A stretch of 63,989 bases of DNA from Candidatus Cloacimonadota bacterium (GTDB lineage Bacteria > Cloacimonadota > Cloacimonadia > Cloacimonadales > Cloacimonadaceae). Below the pieces are notes generated by a model. The model searched no databases and was not told the origin of the DNA. It was given only the letters and a program-made list of their open reading frames with translations. Below, in pieces: positions 54,750-62,658 of the stretch. Each line of letters begins with the position of its first letter. Within the stretch, counting starts at the first letter, position 1. The stretch lies in NCBI GenBank assembly GCA_023392795.1, contig JAEWNJ010000136.1, positions 1 to 63,989 of the forward strand, written 5' to 3'. The translations under genes were made by a program, and so were the position numbers.

Positions 54750-56231
54750 TTATATTCCCAATCCAGTAAGGAGATTCACGCTGATGCGGGCTGATTCGTA
54801 TATGGTGGGCAGCCCCGATCCAGGATGCGTGCCTCCCCCCACGAGATAACAATTTTCCAGCTCTTCAAACTTGTTGCGAGGCCTGAAGTACAGCATCTGA
54901 TCCAGGCTATGAGCAAGATTGAAGGTAGCCCCAAAATAGACGTTGTAGTGATTTTGCCAATCTGCCGGGGTGATGATAAGTTCTTCCTCAATGTGTTGAT
55001 CCAGATCCTCCAGAGAGGGTATGTGCTGCATGATCAGCTTGATCACCTGATCGCGATACCGCTTCTTTTCACGTTCCCAGTTTATGCCGCTCTTATTATT
55101 GGCAACCGGAACCAGCACATACAGTGCAGATTTGCCCTCCGGAGCAAGCGAGGGATCAAGGGCGGATGGATTGTGCAGATAGAATGCCGTATCTTCATGC
55201 AGGGTCTTGGCATCGAAGATATCGCTCACATTTTCTTTGTATGTGGGGCTAAAGCGGATATTGTGATGCGGCAGATCCACCTTTTTGTTCACTCCCAGAT
55301 ACAGCATAAAAGTTGAGCAGGAATAGCCCATAGTTTTCAGCTTGGAACGATTGTATTTCTTTAGCGTCCCCGGTGCAACCAAGCTGGACATGGAGTGCGC
55401 AAAGTCGGAATTGATAAAGACAGCGTCGGCAAACAGTTCGCTGCCATCCATCATCCTCACACCCTTCACTTTTTTACCTTCCAGAATCAGTTCCTTTACG
55501 GTGCTGTTCAACATGACCTTACCGCCATCTTCTGCGATCACTTTGGCCATCGCTTCCGAGATTCTGTTTAGTCCGCCCATCACATGATAGATCCCCTCAT
55601 GATGTTCCACATAGGGGATGATGGTGAATGCTGCGGGACAATCCCAAGGAGACATGCCCAGATACTTGGATTGGAAGGTGAAGCTGAGCCGCAGCTTTTC
55701 GCTCTTGAAATAGTTACCCAGTTCGCCATACAGGGATTTCCCAATGGACATGATCGGGATAGCACCCAAAAAGTGTTTGGAAACCATGCTTTGCGGAGTA
55801 TGATATGGTATCTGTAAACAAGGCAGGAGCCGATCATAACGTTTCTTCTCCCGCTGCATGAATTTATCCAGCCCATCCTCTTCACCAGGAAATAGTCTGG
55901 CCACATCTTCACGCATATCTTTTAGATCATTCCTGATATCCAGCTCAAACTCCGGAAAGTAAAGCCGATACATGGGATCAAGTCTGTGAGTTTGCAGATA
56001 ATCCTCGGTCTTCCGCCCTACTGCGTTAAACATCTCATCGAGGATAAACTTCATCATTAAAAATGTGGGACCAGTATCAAAACGATAATCCCCAAGTTCT
56101 ATTCGAGCATTACGGCCACCCACCCGGTCAGCCTTCTCCAACACTGTTACGTTGTAGCCTCTGTTCTGTAAAAGCATCCCGGCAGTCAATCCCCCGGGGC
56201 CGGCACCGATAATTAGAACATCCTTTTTCAT
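54750..56231 (-). CDS. Phytoene desaturase (CrtI)-like FAD amine-oxidase family protein
   Basis: This 493-residue flavoprotein opens with KKDVLIIGAGPGGLTAGMLL (2-21). It continues with EKADRVGGRNARIELGDYRFDTGPTFL in shortened form (RVGGRNAR near 38) and ends with the CrtI-type YLVGGGTHPGSGLPTIYESARI pattern (GGGTHPGSGLP near 470). That ending is diagnostic of phytoene desaturase relatives. No phytoene synthase or other carotenoid gene is in the window, so it may act on another polyene or lipid, as retinol-saturase-like proteins do. I chose ATG 56231, where the family starts, with AAGGA about ten bases upstream; an in-frame start at 56267 is possible. Confidence 0.8.
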   Translation of the reverse strand: MKKDVLIIGAGPGGLTAGMLLQNRGYNVTVLEKADRVGGRNARIELGDYRFDTGPTFLMMKFILDEMFNAVGRKTEDYLQTHRLDPMYRLYFPEFELDIRNDLKDMREDVARLFPGEEDGLDKFMQREKKRYDRLLPCLQIPYHTPQSMVSKHFLGAIPIMSIGKSLYGELGNYFKSEKLRLSFTFQSKYLGMSPWDCPAAFTIIPYVEHHEGIYHVMGGLNRISEAMAKVIAEDGGKVMLNSTVKELILEGKKVKGVRMMDGSELFADAVFINSDFAHSMSSLVAPGTLKKYNRSKLKTMGYSCSTFMLYLGVNKKVDLPHHNIRFSPTYKENVSDIFDAKTLHEDTAFYLHNPSALDPSLAPEGKSALYVLVPVANNKSGINWEREKKRYRDQVIKLIMQHIPSLEDLDQHIEEELIITPADWQNHYNVYFGATFNLAHSLDQMLYFRPRNKFEELENCYLVGGGTHPGSGLPTIYESARISVNLLTGLGI

Positions 56232-56415
56232 AAAGCACTCTTCCTTAATGTCATTCATCATTTTCACTTTTATGGACGTTTAGAAAAGCGTCAATGAAAA
56301 TCGTTACTCCACTACTTAACGCTCTCAAAGCTTAGTTATGCTTGCTGATATTACTGGTGTCAAAGCCCATGTTGGATTATTATATACCTATCAAATAACT
56401 ACCAAGGAAATGATC

Positions 56416-56973
56416 ATGAACTACATAAAAGAAACACTTATGGTTCTGATTATTACTCTTTTAGGAGTGTTCAACATGACAGAAGCAAGAACCATATATG
56501 ACTTCAATGCCCAACGCATTGATGGCAGCAGTGCGAGCCTGGATGAATACCGGGGCAAGGCAATTCTGGTGGTTAATACTGCCAGCAAATGCGGCTTTAC
56601 CAAGCAGTACGACGGTTTACAAAAGCTGTACCTGGACTACAAAGACCAGGGTCTGGTGATCCTGGGCTTTCCCGCCAATAACTTCATGAATCAGGAACCA
56701 GGCGATAATAGCGATATTGCGGACTTTTGCCGGATTAATTTTGGCGTCAGTTTTCCGCTCTTTGCCAAGATATCAGTTAGAGGCAAAGACATCCACCCCC
56801 TCTTCGACTGGCTCACTTCCAAGGATGATAATCCCAATTTTGCCGGCAAAGTGAGCTGGAACTTCAACAAGTTCCTAATCTCTAAGGAAGGCAAACTGAT
56901 CGCCCGTTTCGGATCGCGCACAACCCCTGATGATCCAGATCTGATTAGCGCTATTCAGGCTGCTCTGAAATGA
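56416..56973 (+). CDS. Glutathione peroxidase family thiol peroxidase, exported or membrane-anchored
   Basis: This 185-residue peroxidase has the catalytic Cys59 in NTASKCGFTKQYDGL, Gln93 in NNFMNQEPG, and Trp148/Asn149 in SWNFNKFL. These are the full catalytic tetrad, with Cys in place of selenocysteine. An N-terminal hydrophobic segment (about 8-22) suggests export to the periplasm. Such bacterial enzymes usually use thioredoxin rather than glutathione. I chose ATG 56416 because AAGGAA ends six bases before it; ATG 56410 directly abuts that site. It is a single-gene unit with a clear terminator after it, divergent from the crtI-like gene. Confidence 0.9.
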   Translation: MNYIKETLMVLIITLLGVFNMTEARTIYDFNAQRIDGSSASLDEYRGKAILVVNTASKCGFTKQYDGLQKLYLDYKDQGLVILGFPANNFMNQEPGDNSDIADFCRINFGVSFPLFAKISVRGKDIHPLFDWLTSKDDNPNFAGKVSWNFNKFLISKEGKLIARFGSRTTPDDPDLISAIQAALK

Positions 56974-57024
56974 GGACTCATTCGGATTCCGGATAAACCA
57001 CTCCTGCTATCCAGGAAAAATACT

Positions 57025-57053
57025 ATGGGCAGCTTTATTGTTGCCCATTTTTT
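57025..57053 (+). terminator. Intrinsic terminator after the peroxidase gene
   Basis: ATGGGCA (57025-57031) pairs with TGCCCAT (57042-57048) around a ten-base loop, followed by a run of T through 57053. It lies about 50 bases after the stop codon. Confidence 0.85.
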
Positions 57054-57098
57054 GTGCCCTCATGCCCCTTTGACGGCGTTTTTCACTCCTTTATCAAG

Positions 57099-57135
57099 AC
57101 CTTATCAAGCCTTAGAAATTAAGGCTTGATAAGGT
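57099..57135. repeat. Perfect 16-bp inverted repeat
   Basis: The arms at 57099-57114 and 57120-57135 are perfectly complementary (16 bp) around the five-base loop GAAAT. The arms contain TTATCAAGCC; a partial copy, TTATCAAGAC, precedes the left arm at 57091-57100. No T-run follows on either strand. It lies between the peroxidase terminator and the arsR promoter. Confidence 0.9.
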
Positions 57136-57180
57136 TTAGATCAGTCAGTCATTAGCGCCTTCAAGGGGGAAAGAAAGAAT

Positions 57181-57208
57181 TTGGCATGATCGGATAATCC
57201 ATTAATAT
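57181..57208 (+). promoter_or_regulatory. Probable promoter of the metal-resistance operon
   Basis: A TTGGCA box (57181-57186) and a TAATAT box (57203-57208) are 16 bases apart. The -10 overlaps the left arm of the operator palindrome, so a bound repressor would block polymerase. Confidence 0.5.
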
Positions 57209-57228
57209 ATGAGCATACACTCATATAT
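57205..57228 (+). promoter_or_regulatory. ArsR/SmtB-type operator palindrome
   Basis: ATATATGAG (57205-57213) and CTCATATAT (57220-57228) are perfect inverted 9-bp arms around six bases. The spacing and the ATATGA-N-TCATAT character fit operators of SmtB/CadC-type repressors. It lies directly before the AGGAGA ribosome site (57229-57234) of the arsR-family gene. Confidence 0.75.
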
Positions 57229-57238
57229 AGGAGACCTG

Positions 57239-57592
57239 ATGAACGAGCAATGCAAGTGCAAACAGATAGGTGACAAAGAGATAGCCAACATTGTAAGTGG
57301 ACTACCTCACGCTGAGACTATGGAACGACTGGCAGATTTCTTCAAAGTATTCGGTGATTTCTCAAGGTTGAAGCTTCTCTACTTCTTGTCCAAGGCTGAA
57401 TTGTGCGTGGCAGACCTCTCCACCCTTGCCGGGATGCAACAATCCGCGGTTTCTCATCAATTGAAAACTCTGCGGCTCAGTAGATTGGTGAAAACCAGAA
57501 AAGAGGGAACTGTAGTTTATTACTCTCTCGACGATCAGCACATCAAGAATCTCTTTGATGTGGCGCTGGAGCACTTGGAGGAGCAGTCATGA
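57239..57592 (+). CDS. ArsR/SmtB-family zinc-sensing repressor
   Basis: This 117-residue winged-helix repressor dissociates from DNA when metal binds. The helix-turn-helix lies near 59-80 (LSTLAGMQQSAVSHQLKTLR). The C-terminal alpha-5 metal site is intact: Asp99, His101, His112 and Glu115 have the exact spacing of the SmtB/CzrA zinc site. The alpha-3 motif reads ELCVADL with one cysteine (Cys56), where CadC-type lead/cadmium sensors have two, so I favour zinc. Cys5 and Cys7 at the N terminus could add ligands. AGGAGA four bases upstream sets ATG 57239; the in-frame ATG at 57209 lies inside the operator. It overlaps the ATPase gene by ATGA. Confidence 0.88.
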   Translation: MNEQCKCKQIGDKEIANIVSGLPHAETMERLADFFKVFGDFSRLKLLYFLSKAELCVADLSTLAGMQQSAVSHQLKTLRLSRLVKTRKEGTVVYYSLDDQHIKNLFDVALEHLEEQS

Positions 57593-59664
57593 TCATAAAG
57601 GAATATGATGTTCGCAATCTAGACTGTGCCGGCTGCAGTGCAAAGATTGAATCAGCAATCGCAAATCTCGCAGATGTGAGTAGGGTAAATCTTGATTTCA
57701 TGAATAAAAAGCTCACGATTCAGTATCATACGCATAGTTCTGAAGCCCTGGAGTTGTTGAACAAGATCGCCGCTAGAATTGAACCCGGGGTTAGTATCCA
57801 TGACTTTGGTACAGCCGAGGATGTGGATACAGGCATCTATCCATATCTGCTTAAGGGTGGATTAGTATTGCTCGGAATCAGTCAGTTTCTTGTGATTTAT
57901 CCCCTCTTGCAGAAGATATTGATCATCGTGGCCTATTTCCTGGTTTCTGCCAGAATACTTCGGGCTGCCCTAAAAGAAATATTCTCCAAGCAATTGATGG
58001 CTGAGCACTTTCTGATGAGTATAGCCAGCATTGGAGCGATGTACCTGGGCGAATACACTGAGGCTATTGCTGTGATGGTGATCTACGAATTGGGGCAGTA
58101 TCTGGAGAAAAGAGCCCTCTCAAGGAGCCGCAAAGCGGTTACCAGCTTGTTAAGCTTAAAACCTGAAAAGGCGCATCTGAAAACTATTCAGGGTATTGAG
58201 GATGTCAAGCTGGGTCATCTGAAAGTAGGTGATACCGTTCTTGTTTATCCGGGAGAAAGGATTCCCGCAGATGGGAAGGTATCCTCTGGCAACAGTACTC
58301 TGGATTCATCCAGCATTAGCGGCGAGTCGGAGCCCTTGCTCGTATCCAGCGGAGACGATGTATATGCCGGTTGTCTGAACAACAGCGGTCTCTTGGAAAT
58401 ATCTGTTACCAGAAACGAAGCTGAGAGTATGGTCAGCCGGATCATGAGCATGATCGAGAATGCCGGATCGCGAAAGTCGCGCCAAGAACGCTTCATCACT
58501 CGCTTTGCCAGATACTATACACCTGCTGTGGTTTTTTCTGCACTACTGGTATTCTTGATCCCGCTGGCCCTGGGTCTGCCTGCAGCGATTTGGTTTAAAC
58601 GTGCCTTGGTCTTTTTGATCGTCAGTTGCCCTTGCGCCCTCGTGATCTCGATTCCGCTTTCCTTTTACATCGGGATCGGAATCGCAGCCAGTAAAGGCAT
58701 CATCTTCAAAGGCAGCGTCTATCTGGACGCGCTCAGAAGCATCAAGACTCTGGTGTTTGACAAAACCGGCACGCTAACCACTGGGGAATTGAGATTGGAC
58801 AAGATCATTACCAAGGACGATGTGGATCCTGCAGAACTCGAAACGGCCTTGTATTATTGTGAATATACCTCAAACCACCCCTTTGCCCTGGCAGTGAAGA
58901 GAAGCATTTCCCGGCAGTTTGACACCAGGCATTTATCGTCCTTTCTCGAAGTTCCGGGTAAGGGAATCACGCTGTCCTATGATGGCGCAGATTACAGTGC
59001 GGGCTCGGAGAAGTTCTTTCGCGATCTGGGCTATCTGGACCTTGTGGATTGTGGTACTTCCAGTTGCGTGCATGTGGCGAAGAATGCCATTTACCTTGGT
59101 GCCGCACTCTTATCGGATGAGTTGAAACCTGGAATGAAAGAGAGTTTGAACAGTCTGCGTGGTTATGGCGTAAAAAATATGATCATGCTCTCCGGAGATC
59201 GTGATGCGAAAGCAGCCGCAGTGACCAAAGAGCTTGGCTTGGATGGTTATCACGCTGAGCTTTTACCCCAACAAAAGCTAAGTAAAGTAGAGGAGTTACT
59301 TGCATCTGGCGAAGGAGGGCTGGCGTTTTGCGGTGATGGCTTGAATGATGCTCCCGTCCTGGCAAGAGCGGATGTGGGCATCGCGATGGGAAGCATTGGC
59401 GCTGATGCATCAGTGGAAAGCGCGGATGTGATATTGTTGAATGATCGGCCGGAGCAGCTTGAATTTGCCTTCAGGATCTCAAGAGCGACCAATAGAGTGT
59501 TGTGGCAAAACATCATCCTCGCTCTGGGGATCAAGCTATTGGTGATGGCATTGGGGCTGAGCGGCATATCGGGATTGTGGGAAGCCATCATCGCCGATGT
59601 GGGAGTAACCTTGCTGGTCATCCTGAATAGTCTTCGCATGCTCAGACTGAAAGAGCGTACTTGA
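57589..59664 (+). CDS. zntA: P1B-type heavy-metal ATPase, Zn/Cd/Pb exporter
   Basis: This ATP-driven exporter of divalent soft metals has 691 residues. The N-terminal metal-binding domain has the Cys13-x-x-Cys16 pair in DCAGCSAK. It has membrane helices in the P1B pattern, the transmembrane metal site Cys347-Pro-Cys349 in SCPCALVISIPL, phosphorylation site Asp391 in DKTGT, the HP motif in SNHPFALAV, and GDGLNDAPVLARADVG near 580. CPC with an SCPCALV-S-P context marks the ZntA/CadA subgroup rather than copper pumps. It is coupled to the ArsR repressor, so it is probably induced by zinc or cadmium. Confidence 0.92.
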   Translation: MIIKEYDVRNLDCAGCSAKIESAIANLADVSRVNLDFMNKKLTIQYHTHSSEALELLNKIAARIEPGVSIHDFGTAEDVDTGIYPYLLKGGLVLLGISQFLVIYPLLQKILIIVAYFLVSARILRAALKEIFSKQLMAEHFLMSIASIGAMYLGEYTEAIAVMVIYELGQYLEKRALSRSRKAVTSLLSLKPEKAHLKTIQGIEDVKLGHLKVGDTVLVYPGERIPADGKVSSGNSTLDSSSISGESEPLLVSSGDDVYAGCLNNSGLLEISVTRNEAESMVSRIMSMIENAGSRKSRQERFITRFARYYTPAVVFSALLVFLIPLALGLPAAIWFKRALVFLIVSCPCALVISIPLSFYIGIGIAASKGIIFKGSVYLDALRSIKTLVFDKTGTLTTGELRLDKIITKDDVDPAELETALYYCEYTSNHPFALAVKRSISRQFDTRHLSSFLEVPGKGITLSYDGADYSAGSEKFFRDLGYLDLVDCGTSSCVHVAKNAIYLGAALLSDELKPGMKESLNSLRGYGVKNMIMLSGDRDAKAAAVTKELGLDGYHAELLPQQKLSKVEELLASGEGGLAFCGDGLNDAPVLARADVGIAMGSIGADASVESADVILLNDRPEQLEFAFRISRATNRVLWQNIILALGIKLLVMALGLSGISGLWEAIIADVGVTLLVILNSLRMLRLKERT

Positions 59665-59718
59665 CAAGAATTATGGTCTATCATTTCTTGCCTGTAATGT
59701 GTAGAATATGGAGTAATT

Positions 59719-61623
59719 ATGTCAGTGATTATTAGTCTTCCTGATGGAAGCAAGAAAGAATACCCCGGAGCGGTTAGCGCTCTTGACATTGCCACAGATA
59801 TTAGTCCGCGCCTTGCTGACGCAGCATTGGCCGCAGAGATAAACGGAAAAATGTGTGACATCGGCTGCATCATTGATAGTGATGCCAGCGTAGTAATACA
59901 TACTTTTAAAACCGAAGAAGGTAAAGAGCTTTATTGGCACAGTACCGCCCACTTGATGGCGCAGGCGGTCAAACAGCTCTATCCCAATGTACAGGTAACC
60001 ATTGGCCCTGCCATCGAGCAAGGTTTTTACTATGACTTCGATCGAGATGAACCCTTTAGTGATGAGGATCTGGTCAAGATCGAAGAACGCATGAAAGAGC
60101 TGATCGCGCAGGATCTCCCCTATTCCCGCCGGGAACTCAGTAAATCTGAAGCCATGGATATTTTCCGCAATATGGGTGAGAATTACAAACTGGAAATCTT
60201 GAGCGAGATTCCCGACTCGGACGTGATCAGCACCTATACTCAGGGTGACTTCATTGATCTGTGCCGCGGACCGCATATTCCATCCACGGGGAAGATCAAA
60301 GCGGTAAAACTGCTTAAAAGCTCTGGTGCCTACTGGCGCGGTGACGAGAAGAATAAGATGCTCAAACGAATTTATGGCATCAGCTTCCCTTCAAACAAGG
60401 AGTTAAACGAGTATCTCACCTTCTTGGAAGAAGCGGCAAAACGCGATCATCGCAAGCTGGGTAAAGACCTGGATCTCTTCTCGATAAATGATGAAGTAGG
60501 CGCGGGGCTCGTGTTATGGCATCCCAATGGCGCCATGATCCGGCATCAGATCGAGGCTTTTTGGAAAGATCAGCATCTGAAGAACGGCTATAAGCTGATT
60601 TATACCCCGCATGTGGGACGTAGTAATCTCTGGGAGACCAGCGGTCACTTGGGATTTTACAAAGAAAACATGTATTCCAAGATGGACGTGGAAGGTCAGG
60701 ACTATTATATCAAACCCATGAACTGCCCCTTCCACTTAAGTATCTATAACGCCAATCACCATAGCTATAGGGAACTACCTGTTCGTTTGGCTGAGCTTGG
60801 TACCGTGTACCGCTATGAACGCAGCGGGGTATTGCACGGATTGATGCGGGTGCGTGGCTTCACTCAGGACGACGCGCATATCATCTGTACTCCGGATCAA
60901 GTGAGCGATGAAGTGGAGAAACTCATTGTCTTCTCTCTGGATATGCTAAAATCCTTCGGCTTCAAGGAGTTCATGATCTATCTATCCACCAAACCCGAAG
61001 CATCTGTGGGTAAGGACGAAGACTGGGAGATGGCTACGGAAAGTCTGAAAGCCTCTTTGAATAAGTTGAATCTGCCTTTTGACGTGGATGAGGGCGGTGG
61101 CGCTTTCTATGGCCCGAAGATTGATATCAAGATCAAGGACGCCATCGGTAGAGCCTGGCAGTGTACCACCATCCAGTTTGACTTCAATCTACCTGAACGC
61201 TTTGACATGCAGTATATTGGAGCGGATAACACAGCACATCGTCCATATATGATTCACCGTGCTGTATTGGGTTCGGTGGAACGCTTCTTTGCCACTTTAC
61301 TGGAGTATCACGGCGGCAATTTGCCCTTGTGGCTCGCTCCCACCCAGATGATGATCCTGCCCATCACAGACGCTCAGATGGATTATGCGAAAGGTCTGCA
61401 GGAACGCTTCTACGCCGAGGGGCTGCGTACGGAAGTGGATTATCGTAGCGAGAAAATCGGATACAAGATTCGTGAAGCAGAGCTGATGAAGATTCCTTAC
61501 ATGTGCATCGTGGGCAAGATGGAAGCTGAAGAAGGCACTCTTACCCTGCGAAGACATACAAAAGGTGATTTGGGTGCAATGAGTTTTGATGCTGCTCTAT
61601 CTACTCTGAAAAGCGAACTATGA
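59719..61623 (+). CDS. thrS: Threonyl-tRNA synthetase
   Basis: This class II synthetase charges tRNA-Thr. It has 634 residues with the complete domain order: TGS (about 1-60), editing domain with HSTAHLMAQAV near 74-84 and the RGPHI segment near 187, class II catalytic core (MNCPFHLSIY near 333, YRYERSGVLHGLMRVRGF in part), and C-terminal anticodon-binding domain from about 530. GGAG lies seven bases before the ATG. It follows the ATPase gene by 54 bases with no clear terminator between. It overlaps kdsD by ATGA. Confidence 0.96.
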   Translation: MSVIISLPDGSKKEYPGAVSALDIATDISPRLADAALAAEINGKMCDIGCIIDSDASVVIHTFKTEEGKELYWHSTAHLMAQAVKQLYPNVQVTIGPAIEQGFYYDFDRDEPFSDEDLVKIEERMKELIAQDLPYSRRELSKSEAMDIFRNMGENYKLEILSEIPDSDVISTYTQGDFIDLCRGPHIPSTGKIKAVKLLKSSGAYWRGDEKNKMLKRIYGISFPSNKELNEYLTFLEEAAKRDHRKLGKDLDLFSINDEVGAGLVLWHPNGAMIRHQIEAFWKDQHLKNGYKLIYTPHVGRSNLWETSGHLGFYKENMYSKMDVEGQDYYIKPMNCPFHLSIYNANHHSYRELPVRLAELGTVYRYERSGVLHGLMRVRGFTQDDAHIICTPDQVSDEVEKLIVFSLDMLKSFGFKEFMIYLSTKPEASVGKDEDWEMATESLKASLNKLNLPFDVDEGGGAFYGPKIDIKIKDAIGRAWQCTTIQFDFNLPERFDMQYIGADNTAHRPYMIHRAVLGSVERFFATLLEYHGGNLPLWLAPTQMMILPITDAQMDYAKGLQERFYAEGLRTEVDYRSEKIGYKIREAELMKIPYMCIVGKMEAEEGTLTLRRHTKGDLGAMSFDAALSTLKSEL

Positions 61624-62588
61624 GCATTTATGCAGTCATCCAGGAAGAACTATTGAAAGAGGCTTCTGCCATCACCACGGTGGCGGAAGCCCTTGATAAA
61701 TCTCAGGTAGAAAAAGCTTTTCTACTGCTCAAAGAGTGCCGTGGCAAAGTAGTGCTTACTGGCATCGGCAAAGCCGGCATTATCGCCCGGAAGATCTCCG
61801 CAACCCTTGCCAGTACGGGGACCAGTTCCATATTCCTGCATGCCGCAGAAGGTATTCACGGAGATCTCGGTATGCTGAGTGCGCAGGATGTGGTAGTGGC
61901 AGTATCCAATAGTGGAAATACGTCCGAAATGCTGGCCATCATCCCCTTTATCAAGTTTATCGGCATTCCCCTGATCAGCCTCACTGGCAATCCAGATTCG
62001 CAATTGGCAAAGGCTTCTGATGCTGTGCTTTGCACCAGGGTCGATGCCAACCTGGAACCCCTGGGCATGGTTCCTACTGCCAGTACAACCGTCGCGCTAG
62101 CTTTAGGTGACGCAATGGCCATCGCACTGCTTAATGACAAGAACTTTTCACTCAATGACTTTGCTCGTTTCCATCCCGGCGGAGCAATCGGTAAAAGGCT
62201 GCTCCTGAAGGTGAAAGACTTGATGCATCAAGGGGATGAATTGCCAAGAGTGTTCGACGACACACCACTGATGGATAGCATCCTGGAAATGAGTATTAAA
62301 AAGCTGGGCTGCACCATCGTAGAAAACACAGATGGCATCCTCACGGGCATCATCACTGATGGTGACCTGAGACGACAGATTGAACAGAAGAAAGAAAACC
62401 TGCTCAGCTATTCCGCCAAAGAGTGCATGACGGTAAATCCGAAGTCCATTCATCCTGAGGAACTCGCCGTCAGCGCGCTGAACCTGATGGAGAAGCATAG
62501 TATTACCATGCTTCCTGTTACCGATTCTGAAGGTAGGGCGGTCGGAATGCTACATATGCACGATCTAATCCGAGCCGGAGTAGTGTAA
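61620..62588 (+). CDS. kdsD: Arabinose-5-phosphate isomerase
   Basis: This enzyme converts ribulose-5-phosphate to arabinose-5-phosphate, the first committed step to Kdo. It has 322 residues: a SIS domain (about 30-185, with GKAGIIARKISATLASTGT and SNSGNTSEM) and two C-terminal CBS domains (about 200-322). FHPGGAIGKRLL near 182 is typical. It fits with waaA at 34 kb in making lipopolysaccharide core. Its start overlaps the thrS stop. About 70 bases separate it from the MutL-like gene. Confidence 0.94.
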   Translation: MSIYAVIQEELLKEASAITTVAEALDKSQVEKAFLLLKECRGKVVLTGIGKAGIIARKISATLASTGTSSIFLHAAEGIHGDLGMLSAQDVVVAVSNSGNTSEMLAIIPFIKFIGIPLISLTGNPDSQLAKASDAVLCTRVDANLEPLGMVPTASTTVALALGDAMAIALLNDKNFSLNDFARFHPGGAIGKRLLLKVKDLMHQGDELPRVFDDTPLMDSILEMSIKKLGCTIVENTDGILTGIITDGDLRRQIEQKKENLLSYSAKECMTVNPKSIHPEELAVSALNLMEKHSITMLPVTDSEGRAVGMLHMHDLIRAGVV

Positions 62589-62658
62589 CCCATAGCCTCT
62601 GGATCAGTCAGGTTAATTTCAAACTAAATTGAATATCGCCAGCCACTGGGAGGCTTGT

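Noticed and set aside
59250..59873. A 207-codon open frame on the minus strand
   Set aside because: It spans the end of the ATPase gene and start of thrS in antisense; no family features.
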